From the NCBI GenBank assembly GCA_949316235.1, contig OX438743.1, positions 31,589,242-31,653,241 on the forward strand: 64,000 bases of DNA, in the 5' to 3' direction. The position numbers and the translations under genes were made by a program. This document shows, in pieces, positions 12,036 to 23,445 of this stretch (its first letter is position 1; each line of letters begins with the position of its first letter). This DNA is from Oegoconia quadripuncta (lineage: Eukaryota; Arthropoda; Insecta; Lepidoptera; Autostichidae). The notes beneath the pieces are model-generated. The model was not told the DNA's origin and made no database searches. It saw only the letters and a program-made list of their open reading frames with translations.

Positions 12036-12869
12036 ATGTTGTTACATTCTGCCAAGCAGATGATTAAATCTTGAATTTATGTCAAGCAGGACATTGGCAT
12101 GAATTGAACGTTTTCACACTCGTGAATAAAGCGCGCTAACGAATTTTTCGAAGTAATTGGCTATACTTATAATAAACTACAATGTACGCTGTGTGCCTCC
12201 CCTATGGGAATTTTATGAAGGTGAGACGGCGACGGCTGAAAACCATCTGTACAACTCTGAGAAGGACCTGCAAGCAAAATGCGGAGTCCATCTCCGATTG
12301 CCACAACTGATTATCTACGAAGTTATGTTTTTGCAAATGTGGCAGTAAAGAATTTTTATTTATTTAAAAAATATATTAGACCCAACGATCCTTGTGGATC
12401 CATTGGAAATTGCAAAACTATACCTCATCCATCCAAAAATAACTACCTTCTCATTCCACACACGCATGCCCTTCGCTCCTTGGCAAGTGATGAAAGGACG
12501 TGTGGTGCGTACCCCTCCATTGTGGCCTGTCTCTCGGCAACCAGCCTGCGGGGAGGGGGGCAACCACTCCGCCATTACAGCCCCACCTGTTCAGTGAAAT
12601 GATGTAGAAATGGATGGAATCCTGCTCTATAAGAGGGACTGCGTATATTGTAACCTTCAGTTCTTGCTTCGTAGTGTGGTCGGTGTAGAGCTATTTTCCA
12701 TTTGCTTGGAATTTGAGTTTACTTTATGCTAGCTACTGTCAAGTCCAAATGCCTCTCTTGATTTTCGCCGCGTAGGTATACGAATATGTCACATTAAAAT
12801 TTGTAAATTAAAAATTTAATAAGGCCCTGACAATATTTATCGAATAAATGAGTATATCGTCTAGGACTT
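12036..12869. other. Intergenic stretch with one GC-rich block
   Basis: A block at about 12370-12605 is richer in C and G and is flanked by AT-rich sequence. Its overlapping open frames on both strands show no domain. It may be an unrecognised repeat. Confidence 0.35.
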
Positions 12870-13190
12870 AGACCAAAAGATAGTGTTAAATGCTAAATAT
12901 CTTGGAAACTACTTAACCGATTTCCAATGACTAAGAACGTATCTCTGCGTTTAATCTTAAATATAAAAAAAATATAAAATTTATAAAACCCTCGAGTTAT
13001 CATGGAAATACACCATTTCTTCGAAACGGTTTATGGCTAAGAACCTGCCGCCTCGCTTAGTTTTTCATATAAAAAACCGCACTTAAATCGGACTACTCAT
13101 TACTGAGATACGTCCGAAAAAAGACTGGATACATACACACAACGCAGTCAAACACATTACACTCGTCGGTTTTCATCGGGAGTTAATAAT
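12870..13190 (+). repeat. Decayed interspersed repeat (same type as 6120-6590)
   Basis: It shows gctaaatatcttggaaac, cttaaccgatttcc, a second half with cgaaacggtttatggctaagaac, and cgcacttaaatcgg before an ac-rich end. The order equals the copies at 6120 and 19180. Confidence 0.55.
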
Positions 13191-14169
13191 AATAGTGAGC
13201 CATTAATTTGCTAAAGTATTAAGAATATCGCTGGGATACATTCATGAAATTGCTATGACGTTTCCAAAAGAAAATAATAGACGGGGATTCTGAATTGCAG
13301 GAGAAACATTTCCAATTCTAGGAAGGGATTTTCAAGATATGAAATGAAGGAATCTATTCAGACATGGTTCAAGAAGTGAATTAACTTGAAAGCAAAAGAA
13401 TATATTAATAACGACAAAAATAGCATAAGAGTTATAATTTTTAATTTCACCCATGTCTCGAATGCCCTGCCCTTATAGGAGTACCAGCTCTAAGCCTCTG
13501 TCTTCGACGACGTCTTAGAGGTCTAAGAGGTCGTCGTTCAACCTATGGTAATAAATGAGGAGAAGACAAGGGAGAACCGAATTCTATGTAGGACCATCGA
13601 ACTCTCCAAAATTAGAAAAGGAAAGATTAGTCAACACTAGACATGACAACTTCGTTAATTAAATCATCGATTTGGGATAATCGAGGATAAGTTCGATGTT
13701 ATATCAAACTTTCATATCCAGACCCGTGAGAATCTTGTCTTACGGGTAAGTCTCCATATCTTCATCTCTTATAGGTATCTTATTGGTATATACATAAAAA
13801 TAACGTCAGACGGGGTTTTTGGCTTCGAGATTAAATTTTCTGGGAGTTGTCTATTTGCCGCTAGCTTAAATTTTACGAATTAAAACATATACTTGGGACT
13901 GATGATTGTATAATGGTATAATCTGACTTTTAAGTAACGGCCTCATCTTCTATAAATATTCTCCACATAATATTCAAAGTGTTTGGAAGTTAGGTAAGCA
14001 TAAATAATTACGCAGACGGTAGGTATGTTCGCTCAAAAAGCAATCACTCCTAAGCGCTCTGAGAGAGATCGACTATCCGAGATTGAATTGCGAATCCACG
14101 TAATATATCAAAGGTAATCCGTTTAAGTTTAAGGGGCACTATATATCATGTGACGGCGGTACATAGACC
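13191..14169. other. Intergenic stretch with a near-perfect hairpin
   Basis: No exon is seen. At 13505-13536 CGACGAC, one mismatch, TCTTAGA, a 2-base loop and the matching arms form a 15-position stem. The remainder is AT-rich. Confidence 0.4.
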
Positions 14170-14203
14170 ACCCCGCTGTTTGGTCGTCTAAGCAGGGTGG
14201 TAC
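14170..14203. repeat. Hairpin CCACCC...GGGTGG left of the minisatellite
   Basis: CCACCCCGCT pairs with AGCAGGGTGG around a short loop. A relative of this segment (ccacccactcgttcgtcaactaagcagggtgg) lies at about 15272-15303, on the other side of the tandem array and in the same orientation. Confidence 0.5.
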
Positions 14204-14278
14204 TGTAACGCATGCTTCGGAGTGTGGTCCACGCTATGAGCGTCTTTAGTTTAACGTGGTGTAAAATCAGCTAAGAAT

Positions 14279-14813
14279 AAAAAGTCATCAATGGTCAATC
14301 CGTACAGTCATGTCAGGATCGCCCATTGACACAAAGAGTAAACAAAAGTCATCAATAGTCAATCCACAAAGTGATATCCGAATCGACCATTGACACAAAG
14401 AGAAAAGTAAAAAAGTCATCAATAGTCAATCCGTACAGTGATGTCAGGATCGACCATTAACACAAAGAGCAAAAAAGTCATCAATAGACAATCCGTACAG
14501 TGATGTCAGGTTCGACCATTGACACAATGAGTAAAAAAGTCATCAATAATCCATCCGTACAGTGATGCCAGGACTGACCATTGTCACAAAGAGTAAAAAA
14601 CTATTCAATAATCAATCCCTACAGTCAGATCAGGACCGACCATTGACACAAAAAGTAAAAAAGTTATCAATAGTTAATCCGTAAAGTGATGTCAGGATCG
14701 ACCATTGACACAAAGAGTAAAAAAGTCATCAATAGTTAATCCGTAAAGTGATGTCAAGATCGACCATTGACACATAGAATAAAAAGTCATCAATAGTCAA
14801 TCCGCAAAGTGAT
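14279..14813. repeat. 62-bp minisatellite, about 8.6 units
   Basis: Units of about 62 bp are repeated head to tail. Each begins aaaaagtcatcaatagtcaa and ends gaccattgacacaaagagt. The units differ by scattered substitutions, so the array is not fresh. Within a unit tcaatagtc (tcaatggtc in the first) faces gaccattga, so each unit can fold into a hairpin. The array stops at 14813 inside a unit. Confidence 0.93.
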
Positions 14814-15911
14814 AGTTTCTTTCGTGTACTGCGTGCGCCTTGTGAGTACTTTTGGGCACAACCTTCTCTTTCTGGTTCTATTCTACTGTCTGACATAAAT
14901 GTCAGACAGTAGTAGCCATCTGACTGTCTCACTGTTTTTAAGCCGCTCCTATAGGCCACCGACTTGGCTTAAAGACTCCCTTCAAATGAAAACAATCTGG
15001 CCGAGTGTTTAACATATTCTGAAAAGCATAGCAACACTGGTACAAAAAAACCACAAGTGATCACCCATCCATGGACTGAGCTTTCCAGACATTGCTTAAC
15101 TTCGCTAATCAAAAACGAATACCGAATGCGACGAGTGCTTCTACTACGACCTAATAGTAGGTACCACGAAAATGTTTCAATAACCGTTTCAATTTTCCGT
15201 GACCGAAATTGAACATATAAATATGTAGGTACGTTTTTCCGCTTCTGCTGCCGCCTGACATTTGTCTCTCACACCACCCACTCGTTCGTCAACTAAGCAG
15301 GGTGGAGGGGGTGCGTTAGAAGAGGGGGTTACATTTTCCTGTTTGAAGGCACACGTCGCAAAGGGAAATCCTGTACAGGACAGAGCTCTAAAATTGCCCG
15401 CACGCGATAGAGATACGCAGGTATCCGCCTATAAGTACAGCCTGCATATAAATTAGACGGTGTAATATAGTTTGAAGACGTAGACACCGAAAATTAATTT
15501 TTAAGGACTTTAGTCTATAAGTGAAACATTGCTTAGGTGTTTTTATTGTATTTTGTAAACTGCATTATGAGATAGGCGTGCCTATCCTATTACATGAAAC
15601 TGTTGTGTGTACTACTTTTATCTCCCTCGGTCCCAATTTCACTGTGTATATTTTCACATTTCATGTAATAATAATATGTGTGTCGCTAAATGGGTCAATT
15701 TTCTTATTCTTATTTTTATAGACGAGAGCATATTATAAGAAACTAAACAATCTCGTATTCACATAAAAGCAGACACTCATTCTAGTAGTGTCGTAAGCAT
15801 TTTTTCAGAATCTCAATGTCGTCTATTATGAAGATACACCAGGCTGCCATATATGAACCCGTCGAGCTTCATAGTTGTATAATTTACCCTTCTCACATAG
15901 CTAAGGAGATT
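14814..15911. other. Intergenic stretch, nothing coding recognised
   Basis: The hairpin relative at 15272-15303 lies here. A tail-like phrase gtgtgtcgctaaatgggtcaa at 15678 recurs at 16825, so it is a repeat scrap. No exon is seen. Confidence 0.4.
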
Positions 15912-16094
15912 GACGACCGATTGGTGTAGTGGATAGTGACCCTGTCAGCGAAACCAACCGTTGCGCGTTCGAATCCCGCGAGGGGTAATATAAATATTTA
16001 TGTATGTTTATCCGTTATCTAGTATCCATAGTACAAGCTTTGCTTAGTTTGGGACTAGATGATTGGTGTAAGTGCCCCAAATATTAAAAAAAAA
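15912..16094 (+). mobile_element. SINE B, internally shortened
   Basis: The head gattggtgtagtggatagtg gives a good box A, and gttcgaatccc gives a good B box. The middle part present in other copies (gtgtgatgaatacg, cgagtcatggatg) is deleted. The end reads gctttgcttagtttgggactagatgattggtgtaagtg and then A-rich sequence. Confidence 0.85.
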
Positions 16095-16204
16095 GCTCAC
16101 AGCGGTTGCATTCGATTATCAAACACAGCCGCATTTATTCTGTGTTCATTCCACATATTCTATATCTATTCTTATTGTCCGACTTTTATACTACGAATAA
16201 TTAG
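16095..16204. other. Short spacer
   Basis: Nothing recognised between two repeats. Confidence 0.4.
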
Positions 16205-16315
16205 TGCTAAAATTCAATAATGCCAATATGGCCGCTTCCAACCGGTCGCCTCTGGAAATCTATTTGGGGTTATGTTCATCAGTTAGACGTCCTGTGATGA
16301 TATGATGATGAAGAT
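16205..16315 (+). mobile_element. RTE-like LINE tail
   Basis: It reads ggccgcttccaaccggtcgcctctggaaatctat, then tcatcagttagacgtcctg, and ends in atgatgatga. It is a shortened relative of the piece at 2600-2745. Confidence 0.65.
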
Positions 16316-17424
16316 TCAAGAGTAATTCCTGAAACTTAAACAGCATTGGCCACGTACATTTTGAATGATGGTTTGCTGTCACCGATTCTTACAGAAATTT
16401 GGCGAATAGATGGACAAAATTTAAAAGTAGTATGGCACTTTCAAGAAAATCGATTAACGCCGGAATATCGACTAAGTGTGATCGTACAATAAATTAACAC
16501 ATTAAGTAAAACAATGTAGGACCCAAAGTATAATAGTGGATGTCAGTCGTTTGCGTTTTCGTCATGCGACTTTTCACTTTGCCCAAGAAACAAAATAGCA
16601 TTAACATATTATTTATATAGTAATCAAACAATTTCAACTGTTTTAATTGTATGATTTATGAAGAACAAAGAAATAAGGCACAGATTAATAATGCGTTGAG
16701 TGGTCGCCTTAAAAACCCTTTATGGTCTGAGGCATGCTATACGCGTACGTCTAAAAACGTGGTTGTTGAGGACTTTGTGGTAAAAACGACCGATTACTTT
16801 TATCTCACATTTATACATGTATGTGTGTGTCGCTAAATGGGTCAAATAAAGCATTGAAATTCTTACCACTACAGTTTTGTTAACCCTACAGAGCGCGGGT
16901 AACTCAAAATGTATAAGAGCACGTAGAACGAGAAGCGACCACATCGCTGTAACCATAGAAACGATCGGACTCCTTGCTACACCGCTCTACCCTATTTTGC
17001 AGTGTTTATTTTTACTTTGCAACTCAAAACATGAATAAATTGGATAGAAACGAATGTGTGTACATAACTCTCAGTCATACATAAATTAAGTACAAACAGC
17101 TGCAGAAGGTTTGGTATGGTAAAGTTGTAGTTATCGCCGGAAATTCACACCCATACAAACAAATACTCGTACACATGCACAAACATACCGTACTAACGAA
17201 CTACATTTACTCGTTGTTTTGCTATAAACAATAGTTTAAGTACTTGTATTACAACTATATAGCAATTTGATTTATTTTAATTCGTTATGGAAGAGCGGGG
17301 TATTCTGACACAAGTATTTTTTTCTAAAAAAGTCCTCGGCCTTAAATTGTAGCAAAGTGTCAAGTTACTCAATAAGTTATATTTAATTTTCATGAAAATT
17401 ATAATTGTGTAAGTGTTTTATTTT
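16316..17424. other. Intergenic stretch, nothing recognised
   Basis: Only the tail scrap at 16825 (see 15678) and short shadow frames are visible. Confidence 0.4.
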
Positions 17425-17470
17425 ATGGGAAACAGGCGTGACATTATGTATGTATGTATGTATGTTTATT
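17425..17470 (+). mobile_element. LINE tail scrap with a TATG run
   Basis: The phrase gggaaacaggcgtgacatta followed by tatgtatgtatgtatg is the terminal sequence of the LINE type whose decayed body lies at 40430-41225, where gggaaacaggcgtaac is seen. Confidence 0.5.
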
Positions 17471-18927
17471 TTATCAGACCTAGAAACTTTGATCATGACC
17501 TAAATATAAACCCCATCGACTGTGTGACAGTAAACTTTTAGAAGGTAAACAACAATAATGTTCGGCTAAAACTATCACACAATTATAATAATTAGAAACC
17601 CATAGCACCGGCATTCATGAGAAAGCAAGAGTCAATAAACTATTGACAAAAATTTGTTCAACACATCAATGTCAAACACCAATAACATCTTTTGTCGGGT
17701 CGATGGGAAAAAATACCCGAGACCCATAGCTCTATACAACGAGCGCAACCCTTTCGACTTTTTTCACTATAAAACTCATTTAAATCTCTAGATGCATCCC
17801 CTATTTGCCTGCGATGCACCTTGTTGCAAATTAAGGATTCAACTCTGATAAAAAAACGTGACCCCAAAGAATCGTGGGGAAAAAAGTTTTATCTTTTTTT
17901 TTATTACACATTATTGAAATGAGACACCGGGTTCGCATATAAAATTGGTCTTTTTATGCACAGTGAAAGGGTTAGACACGTCGGTGTCGGTCTGTGCATT
18001 GAGTATTATTTTTTATGCAAGCGTCACAAAGAGTTAACCCTTTGCTACTGCGGTTCGTGATGGTTCGTTATTTTGGTGTTAAAGTTGAATTTGAGTTTGT
18101 AATCACGTTACACTTTTTATTTGGATTTACTTGACTCTATATTAGTAATAAGAGTACTTAATTTACTTATAACTAAATTGTGTATAGGTAATGCTGACAT
18201 TCAAAGACGAGTTCTGAGTTTAACTTCGAACTTCTAAGCTAGGTAAACCATAATTTTATTGGATGGTTATTGGTAATTTAATATCCTCTTTCTCTTTTTT
18301 AGGACATCGGCTGGCTAATAATAAATATTAGAGTAATGAAAACAATTAATTTTTAAAAGTTACAATACATCAAGTGGACCCTTGTCTTTCAAAGTGTAGA
18401 CCTTACCTTTAAGAGGTTATAGGTAAGTATATAGGAGAGTAGGAATCAATTTCCACCAATCTCACTCGTTTCTTATTTTCTTTCGCGATTTCAGAGTTAA
18501 CCCTGTAGTGAAAATTGGTCATATTCATCATCCTGTAAATATTCGACAGATGACTTCGACTTTCATCCTGTAAAGCTATAGCAGACAAAATTACAATAAA
18601 GTTAATCCATTGTCCTTATACAAAATGCACAGACAAAACGCGTAGATAACATCAACAATTTCACACTTCATACTTACCTACGTGCCGTATATTTTTTTCA
18701 TTTGACAGCAGAGTGCTTTATTTGGCCCGATAAGTATCGGCCGCGATCCACATTTGATCTGATGATGTCGTTATTGTCGAGAGTACTTGGCTCTATTGAC
18801 TTTCGTTTGCGAGTGTGTAATTAATTCATTGTATTCTATCAAATGTGTTTTAGAATAACTCTAACAGAAAATTTTGAAAACCTTCGAGACATTCAAATTG
18901 ATTCATCCATAGATCTAACTATTGTTA
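17471..18927. other. Intergenic stretch, nothing recognised
   Basis: AT-rich sequence. A tail-like phrase ctttttatgcacagtg near 17950 resembles the SINE A end, but nothing follows it. Confidence 0.4.
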
Positions 18928-19160
18928 TAAATGCGAATGGATGTTTGTTTGTTTATTTGTTCGTTGCTCAATTACGGCGAAACGAATTTGGTATATACCT
19001 ATATGCCAAATTTCATCCAAATCCATCCGAATACACCCTGGATTGAAAAAAAAAGACATGGGATATTTTTTATCTCGATAAAGTAGTTCCTGCGGGATAA
19101 ACAAATTTCCGCGATAAAGTTGTTCTACGCAGGCGAAGCCCCAGGCGGAAAGCTAGTACT
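18928..19160 (+). mobile_element. Helitron-like LEP1-type element
   Basis: It reads ataaatgcgaatggatgtttg, aacgaatttgg, atttcatccaaatcc, ccctggatt, tttttatctcgataaag, tcctgcgggataaac and ends ggcgaagcc...ggaaagctagta. The same order, better kept, occurs at 44747-44965. The CTAGT end and lack of coding sequence fit the Helitron-derived LEP1 elements known from moths. Confidence 0.65.
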
Positions 19161-19179
19161 TAAATAAATCAACTATTTT

Positions 19180-19390
19180 AATACCTAAATATCTTCGAAC
19201 CGTCTTAACCGATTTCTATCAAACATGGCTAACAACTATCTGGGATTTAGTAACGCTTGGAAATAAAAAACCGTTATTCAAAACGGTTTAAACAATTTTG
19301 CGCTACAATGCCAGAGACACACACACAGACATAGGCTTCGAAATTATAACACTTTTTGCGTCGACGGCGGTAAAAACAAAGCTTAGTGTT
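19180..19390 (+). repeat. Decayed interspersed repeat (same type as 6120-6590)
   Basis: It shows acctaaatatcttcgaacc, gtcttaaccgatttctatcaaacatggctaac, an aaaaaaccg segment, an acacacacagacat run and ataacactttttgcgtcg. That is the full order of this repeat type. Confidence 0.6.
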
Positions 19391-19913
19391 AAACAGGAAC
19401 AACATTTCGAAATTTTGGTACCGAACAAAAGACGAAAGACGGAACACTTCAAGAAACTTACAGAAGTAGGCATGTGCATATCTTTACGACCGTTATCTCA
19501 ATGACCCCATAGTCAGAGATAACCCAAAGGGTTTGGGTGTCTCAAACATTAAGTTTAATGCTTGAATCAACAAATATACAGAAATGCACACATAACGGGG
19601 GGTGATCCCATCACTGTTGAAACGTGCAAGTTCATAGATATTTTTTGGTGTACCTACCTACCTACTTACTCCCTTAGTCGCCGAATATGACACCTACGGG
19701 AAGAGATGGGTTGGTGAGATTCTTTTTAAGTGCCGAAAACCACACAAATAACTCGGTAAATATACGTCTGTCACCGTCACATCTCAATAGTTTAGAATTT
19801 GAATAATTTGCAAAAATAAATTTTATTGGTCAATTTTTTCTTGTTAGTTTGTAGCTTATAAATACGAGTAGATCAAATATGCAGCTTATATCAACTATGA
19901 GACTATTAATTTT
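19391..19913. other. Intergenic stretch, nothing recognised
   Basis: No exon or clear repeat is recognised. Confidence 0.4.
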
Positions 19914-20190
19914 GACGACCTGTTTGGTGTAGTGGTTAGCAACTCTGACCACTATACCAAAAGGTTGCGGGTTAGAATCCCGCGAGGGGCATATATTTGT
20001 GTGATGAATACGGACATGTGTACCCGAGTTATGGATGTTTTCATTTATAATAAGTATTCATTTACAAAAAAAATATTATGTATTATATCAACCATCTGGC
20101 ATCCACAACACAAGCATATAGTTGCTTACTGTGGAACTAGATGTATGTCTAAGGATATTTATTATTATTATTATTTATATACAAAAGCTT
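19914..20190 (+). mobile_element. SINE B, near full length
   Basis: The tRNA-like head is almost complete: ggtgtagtggttagcaactctgacc, then ggttgcgggttagaatcccgcgagg. The body (gtgtgatgaatacggacatgtg, cgagttatggatg) and tail (ctggcatccacaacacaagc, tgtggaactagatg, TTATTATT) follow. One substitution in the B box (ttagaa for ttcgaa) may weaken polymerase III use. Confidence 0.88.
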
Positions 20191-20637
20191 TATATAATAG
20201 CAATATAGCTTGTTAACCGACTTCAAAAAAGGAGGAGGTTATCAATTCGGTAGCTTTTTTTTTGTTTGTTACTTCAGAACGTCATTTATAAACGGATCCT
20301 ATTTGACATACTTCCAGGGAATCCTGTTCTGTTGATGGGATCTATGAGAAACTGAGGGAACTCCTCACATATAGGCATACATATACAAGCGGTTTTGGTA
20401 TTTACACCAATGATTCAAGAATTAGCGTTCAGAAAGTATCATTTGGTGAATTGGATGTGATGGAGAAGATCAAATATAGATCCACCAGAGAGGTCTCACA
20501 AAAATTTAGATAAGATCGGATGATGCACTCCGTAGATAGTGAATAGAAAATAACTGATGTCGGTTGTATTGCCAGATTTGGCGGTTCAATTTTTTCAAAA
20601 AAGAAGTACCTACCAGGCATTTGGTTATTTTTTTTGT
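20191..20637. other. Intergenic stretch, nothing recognised
   Basis: The phrase accgacttcaaaaaaggagga near 20217 is a common lepidopteran repeat tail. No exon is seen. Confidence 0.4.
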
Positions 20638-20950
20638 TTGCTCAACGGGTTGGTTCTTGACCTCAATCACACCTGATGTTAAGTGAAGATGAGGTCGAAG
20701 GTGGAAGCGTACTGACCCGGAAACTCCAACATACTTGGAGGACTGGCTATCTTATCTCTGAAAACCGAAACACAACAATGCTATTAACATTGCTGCTTAG
20801 CGGCATATTTAGATAAGATGGTGGTAGCTAGCCAGGCAGACATTTAAAATGCCTTACCACCAACCAAACCGAGTACTTAACATATACCCCGCTGGGGATC
20901 GAACCCGCGACCTCCGAATCGTAAATCCAATGTTGTTTACATTACATTGT
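20638..20950 (-). mobile_element. SINE A, near full length
   Basis: From the tail (caacgggttggttcttgacc) to the head (gggatcgaacccgcgacctccgaatcg) almost the whole element is kept. The last bases of the head are replaced by a duplicated attacattg. Confidence 0.9.
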
Positions 20951-21762
20951 TAAATAAACCTAAACGTAGCTAATACTTTGTATATTCGGTCTGCTAATAT
21001 TTATACACCTGTGATTCAAATAGGTACATTCAATTTCCAAAATCACATTTCCATTCATATATGCAGTTTCCACCATTATATTTCTTATTTACTTAGGGCT
21101 TTTGCTGAATTCGAACAGCTTTATTTTGAAAACACAGTGGATACTACATGCTATACTTGTTCAAACAATCAATAATTGTTACCTACAAATACACAACACA
21201 TTCCAAAGAGTCAACCAAACGTGGTAAAATCCATAAATTTCCCCAACCAGTCATCGAAGACATGTTTTCTAAACTACATCGCCGCCGTCACTCCCTCGGC
21301 ATTCGACATACGCTGCTATTTACCAGTGACCCCTAACCTTTCTACCTAAATATGACCTCTTGGGCCTAGCCCTCGGTCATTGTGCAGGGAATTAATCGGC
21401 TCGTATGCCTATTGTACTGGACACTGCCCACCCGGTATTCGGACGAAGGCGCGCTATTGTGTTCATATTAAAACTTTTTAAGTGTCCCCCGGCAGTTTAG
21501 GGTTGGGTTGCAGAAACTGGTTTGCGAATTTTTGCGATTGTATAAATGGCAGCGGCTAAAACGGGTTTCGGATGAATAGAAAAATGTTTAAAATATATTA
21601 TATTAAATCTATATCACAATTGGTTGATGCGTACACCTATCTCAATCTAACTATAATTAACTGACTGATAATTATAATTATGACTTTACTTTGGTGAATA
21701 TTACAGATTTGGTAATTCGACCCATTGGGTTTATACTATTCTCAATTCTGCAGAATTTCAAC
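20951..21762. other. Intergenic stretch, nothing recognised
   Basis: Two overlapping short open frames (20978-21175 and 21148-21336) show no domain. The rest gives no signal. Confidence 0.4.
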
Positions 21763-22056
21763 CGCCTCCATGGCTCAATGTAAACAACATAGGGTTTACG
21801 AATCGGAGGTTGCGGGTTCGATCCCCAGCGGGGTCCATGTTTAGTACTCGGTTTGGTTGGTGGTAGGGCATTTTAAATGTCCGCCAGGCTAGCTACCACC
21901 AACTTATTTAAATCTGCCGCCAAAACAACAATGCTAATAGCATTGTTGTGTTCCGGTTGTCAGGGATAAGATAGCCAGTTCCCCAAATATTTTGGTTTCC
22001 GGGTCAGTACGCTTCCAACTTCGACCTCATCTTCACCTAACATCAGGTGTGATTCC
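21763..22056 (+). mobile_element. SINE A, 3' end cut
   Basis: The head is complete, with cgcctccatggctcaatg and gcgggttcgatccccagcgggg. The body is complete. The copy stops at catcaggtgtgatt, before the poly-A tail. Confidence 0.9.
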
Positions 22057-22207
22057 TATTGAGCCATTATTTCATTTTCCTTATCACATAGGTTTACCGT
22101 CTGTATCATCAGTTGGGTGTAGTGAAATGTGACTTACTTCGGTTTCCATATTCACCAATTTAAGAATTTTCATATCTTCAATAGTAGTGAAAAGGTGAAA
22201 GGTTGGC

Positions 22208-22300
22208 TGGAAGAGATCTCTATTAGAGATAAGCTCACCTTTGTACAATATTTCCGACTGATTGTCAACATGTTTTTTATGTGCAATAAAGAATAAAGAA
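22208..22300 (+). mobile_element. Family G LINE tail
   Basis: It reads gctggaagagatctctattagagataagctc, then cctttgtacaat, and ends gtgcaataaagaataaa. An inverted relative lies at 22388-22533, so the two face each other. Confidence 0.65.
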
Positions 22301-22387
22301 AAGTAAACAGACCAGACCCGTAGCATGACGTCGTTTGTCGTGTGTCGTACGACGACGTAGGAGTGAGAGTGGGATAGTTTTTTATTT

Positions 22388-22533
22388 TTTTATTCTTTAT
22401 TTTTATTGAACACATTATTGCATATATAAGTGAACAAACATACATTGAACAAACATAGTACAGAAATTACAATACACAAAAGGCGAGCTTATCTCTGTAA
22501 GAGATTTCTTCCAGCAAACCCTCGGAAGGAAAA
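22388..22533 (-). mobile_element. Family G LINE tail, inverted relative
   Basis: It starts ttctttatttttattg on this strand and ends gagcttatctctgtaagagatttcttccagc, the reverse of the copy at 22208. Other members lie at 32093, 38728 and 38862. Confidence 0.65.
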
Positions 22534-22605
22534 ACGAATTTAAAGTTTTTTATTAAAGACAAGGAGCGATACTTAAAATATAGAACAATACTTAAGTTGT
22601 ATATT

Positions 22606-22890
22606 TTGACGACCTGTTTGGTGTAGTGGTTAGCAACTCTGGCCATTATACCAAAAGCTTGCGGGTTCGAATCCCGCTGGGGGCATATGTTTGTGTGATG
22701 AATACGTACATGTGTACCCGAGTTATGGATGTTTTCATTTATAATAACTATTTATTTACAAAAAAAAAGTATTTATGTAGTATATCAACCATCTGGTATC
22801 CACAACACAAGCGAGTTGCTTAGTGTGGAACTAGATGGCGCTTGTGTATCTCTATGGATATTTATTATTGTTATTTATTATTATTATTAT
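22606..22890 (+). mobile_element. SINE B, best tRNA-like head
   Basis: Head boxes are intact: ggtgtagtggttag for box A and gggttcgaatccc for box B. It is very close to the copy at 19914-20190, including the acgacctgttt start and the TTATTATTATT tail. It is the copy most likely to be transcribable. Confidence 0.9.
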
Positions 22891-23284
22891 ATTTCATCCA
22901 AGCGAACGAGCTGGATAAATATTATCTCGTTCGACATAAAAGTCTATCGCTCCTGTCATGCTACTAATGCAAGAACCAAATGACGGCATGCCTATAACAA
23001 CAAAACTTTGAATCCGAATTATTCATTCTCATTACAAACAACAATCAATAGCAAACAAAATTTCGAATTTGCACTCATCTAATATCCTATTTTGCATAGC
23101 ACACCCCTTTTTATAATGGTTACTTATGTTATTATTACACAAGCTATAGTATACCGGAAACGTGCCCCTCGTATGCAGAAGCTATAAATGCACATAATTT
23201 AAAGAAGTTTTAAAGTTACGTAAATATATGACGACCCTTTATTCACTCAAACATACTCTACATTTTTACTTTATATTGGAATAA
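22891..23284. other. Intergenic stretch, nothing recognised
   Basis: AT-rich sequence without signal. Confidence 0.4.
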
Positions 23285-23445
23285 ATAGGCCATCATCATA
23301 TCAACCATTGGAAGTCCGTTGCTGAATACGAGTATAGGCCATAGATTATCTGAGCGACCGGTTAGAAGCAGTCTGCATCAAGCGACTTCCGGCGACTTTC
23401 ATTAGGTCACGTTGTGGGTGACGCTACGCTGTGCTTGCTTGCAGA
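23285..23445 (-). mobile_element. RTE-like LINE C-terminal remnant
   Basis: The minus strand resembles the end seen at 640-800: gtcgccggaagtcgcttgatgcagactgcttctaaccggtcg and then a decayed tail. A second scrap of the same kind (cacagctaaacacaggcctc) lies at 23540. Confidence 0.55.

Noticed and set aside
12279..12602. Overlapping 107-, 71- and 67-codon frames
   Set aside because: Three frames on both strands overlap in one GC-richer block and none shows a domain; this is a composition effect.
14279..14813. CRISPR-like array
   Set aside because: The whole 62-bp unit is repeated with substitutions throughout; there are no distinct spacers, and the setting is an animal genome.
17448..17465. 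Isolated TATG microsatellite as a feature of its own
   Set aside because: It directly follows gggaaacaggcgtgac and is better read as the tail of a LINE type seen at 40430-41225.
22609..22685. tRNA gene at the start of the SINE B copy
   Set aside because: The box A and box B pattern is good, but the same head with the same non-tRNA tail recurs at 15912, 19914, 26262 and 33488, so it is a SINE head. Heads of SINE A and SINE C were rejected as tRNA genes for the same reason.
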